Shown here: piece by piece, positions 4,456 to 5,949 of the stretch
Numbering within the stretch: position 1 is the first letter of the stretch
How the letters are laid out: each line of letters begins with the position of its first letter
Assembly: GCA_947260045.1 (NCBI GenBank)
Contig: CAMYOP010000181.1
Location: 1-5,949 of the forward strand
DNA: 5,949 bases
Direction of reading: 5' to 3'
Source: an uncultured Desulfobulbaceae bacterium
GTDB lineage: Bacteria; Desulfobacterota; Desulfobulbia; Desulfobulbales; Desulfobulbaceae
The notes under the pieces: generated by a model
What the model was told of the DNA's origin: nothing
What the model saw: the letters and a program-made list of their open reading frames with translations, nothing else
The model's database searches: none
Translations under genes and position numbers: made by a program

Positions 4456-5949
4456 TCAGCTTGTCACCTTTTGAGATCTACTATCCTCCTGGCAGATTTT
4501 ATAAATCACGGTACAAAGTTCCTGCATCTGTACGGGCTTGTTTAGAATTTTCCGCACAGAATACTGTTCAAGCTCTGATAATCGTAAATCTTCGCTCCAC
4601 CCTGTGATCATCACAATGGGCAAATCAGAACGCAGCGCAGATATTTTCTGGGCGAGCTCTACCCCTGTCATTTCTGGCATTTTCTGATCAGTTATGACTA
4701 AATCGAAAAAACCTGGATTTCCCAGAAGTAAAGCCAAGGCTTCCTTCCCAGAACTTGCGGTAGTCACGGTAAAGCCTTCTTCCTCGAGTGCCACTGACCA
4801 CACTTCATTATTAAGCACTTCGTCATCAACCCATAAAACTCTTTGTTCACCACCGTGAATTGCGCTCTTCTCTACTTTGTCCTCTGTAAATACCCCCGAA
4901 AGATCCAGCGGAATATAGACGAAAAAACTCGTGCCTTTCTCTTTTACACTTTTTACATCTATTACCCCTCCATGGCTGGTGACAATTCCATGGCTGATTG
5001 CCAGTCCTAGTCCTGTGCCCTTTCCAAAAGATTTAGTCGTAAAAAACGGTTCAAAAATGCGCTCCAAGCTCTCCTGATCGATTCCACAGCCTGTATCAGA
5101 TACGCTCAAACAGGCATATCGACCTGGAATCAGACTTGCCGGATGTCTCTTGTTATCCTGGCTTAAATCTAGTTCCTCAAGGCCAATGGTCAAAGTACCG
5201 CCACTGGTTGTCATTGCATGTTTAGCATTAATGATCAGATTAGTGATAACCTGATGGAGTTGGGTGGCATCGGCAAAAACTTTACCACAGGGCTGAAACT
5301 TTTCTACCAGCTCAATGGTTGACGGTATGGCCAGGCTTTGCAGGCGAAGAGACTCCTTTAAAAGTGGCTTCAAGTCCAACTCGGTCTTAACAGGTTCCTG
5401 CTGGCGGCTGAATGCCTGAATCTGACGAATTAAATCAGCTGCACGCCCGCCGACTTCCTGCAATCTTTGCAGCCAATGATATGCATTACTGTCCCTTGGC
5501 AAATCATTCATTGCCACTCTGGCACAACCAAAAATATTGTGTAAAACATTATTAAAATCATGGGCAATGCCAGAAGCAAGGGTCCCCACTGCCTGCATTT
5601 TGGCTGCCTGGCGAAGATTTTTTTCTAGAAGCAGCCTTTCGGTTGCGTCACGAGCATTGAGAACAATGCCACTAATTTCATTATTGCTCTCATAATATGG
5701 AAACATAGCGACCTCAAGGTATCGCTTCCCTTTGCTTCCTATATCCAACCAGACTGAATACTGAACATGTTCACCACCAAAAGCAGTATCAAGTTTGGGC
5801 TTTATAACGGACAAAAACTTTTCCCTACCAAATATTTCATCCACCCTGTGACCAATTATCTCTTCTCTAGATATTTCCAGGGAAACAAGGTAGGCATCAT
5901 TAATAGCTAGATATTGATAATTCCTGTCCACAAAAGACATAAAATCCTG
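4456..5949 (-). CDS. Hybrid sensor histidine kinase: PAS, HisKA/HATPase and receiver (5' partial)
   Basis: A two-component sensor that autophosphorylates on His and can pass the phosphate to its own receiver; the signal is unknown. Numbering from the ATG at 5940: PAS domain about 1-105 (VDRNYQYLAINDAYL onward); HisKA box with His127 (LASGIAHDFNN, NtrB-like); HATPase with N-box NLIINAKHAM (234-243), G1 DTGCGI (282-287), F-box FEPFFTT and G2 GKGTGLGLAI (306-315); receiver about 366-485 with acidic pocket DDE (372-374), phosphoacceptor Asp418 (ITDQKMPEM), Thr446 and Lys468 (NKPV). All key residues are present. The 5940 ATG is probably internal: the frame stays open to the window edge (QDF before the Met) and the PAS domain would lack its first strand. 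The true start and any further sensor domains are outside the window. No transmembrane segment is visible in this part. No separate response regulator is seen. It ends 141 bp before rpsU. Confidence 0.95.
   Translation of the reverse strand, partial: QDFMSFVDRNYQYLAINDAYLVSLEISREEIIGHRVDEIFGREKFLSVIKPKLDTAFGGEHVQYSVWLDIGSKGKRYLEVAMFPYYESNNEISGIVLNARDATERLLLEKNLRQAAKMQAVGTLASGIAHDFNNVLHNIFGCARVAMNDLPRDSNAYHWLQRLQEVGGRAADLIRQIQAFSRQQEPVKTELDLKPLLKESLRLQSLAIPSTIELVEKFQPCGKVFADATQLHQVITNLIINAKHAMTTSGGTLTIGLEELDLSQDNKRHPASLIPGRYACLSVSDTGCGIDQESLERIFEPFFTTKSFGKGTGLGLAISHGIVTSHGGVIDVKSVKEKGTSFFVYIPLDLSGVFTEDKVEKSAIHGGEQRVLWVDDEVLNNEVWSVALEEEGFTVTTASSGKEALALLLGNPGFFDLVITDQKMPEMTGVELAQKISALRSDLPIVMITGWSEDLRLSELEQYSVRKILNKPVQMQELCTVIYKICQEDSRSQKVTS

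Overview
All supported genes lie on the minus strand, so the window reads from high to low coordinates. It looks like chromosomal DNA of a Gram-negative bacterium. The NusA, RimP, XerD and NtrB-type kinase sequences have the style I associate with Desulfobacterota (sulfate-reducing 'deltaproteobacteria', perhaps a Desulfobulbales relative). That placement rests on memory of family sequences, not on a search. Nothing suggests a phage, insertion sequence or CRISPR array.

Layout: (1) 5949-4456 holds a PAS / histidine kinase / receiver hybrid sensor kinase whose 5' end runs off the window. (2) 4455-4123 holds a sigma70-type promoter, a leader with a perfect small hairpin, and rpsU (ribosomal protein bS21). 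(3) A terminator-like hairpin at 4080-4116 separates rpsU from a XerD-type tyrosine recombinase (about 4057-3152). The recombinase is complete in sequence but has no ATG, GTG or TTG at the expected start. (4) 3151-2756 has no protein gene that I can support. It holds a strong promoter (TTGACA, 17 bp, TATATA), about 197 nt of highly structured transcript, and a strong intrinsic terminator. This is best read as an undescribed small RNA or an attenuated leader. (5) 2755 to 1 is the classic translation/transcription cluster rimP - nusA - ylxR (rnpM) - infB, with infB cut by the window edge.

The cluster makes a 30S maturation factor (RimP), an elongation/termination factor (NusA), an RNA-binding YlxR protein and initiation factor IF2, so it couples ribosome assembly, transcription and translation initiation. 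In E. coli the same operon starts with metY and terminators upstream of rimP, and NusA represses its own operon. Here the metY position is taken by the structured RNA ending in a terminator. I infer, without proof, that the terminator meters transcription into rimP-nusA-infB and could be a target of NusA autoregulation.

Most notable points: the promoter-RNA-terminator unit upstream of rimP, the missing canonical start of xerD, the rimP frame staying open back through the terminator, and a 36-bp tandem duplication coding the acidic tail of NusA.
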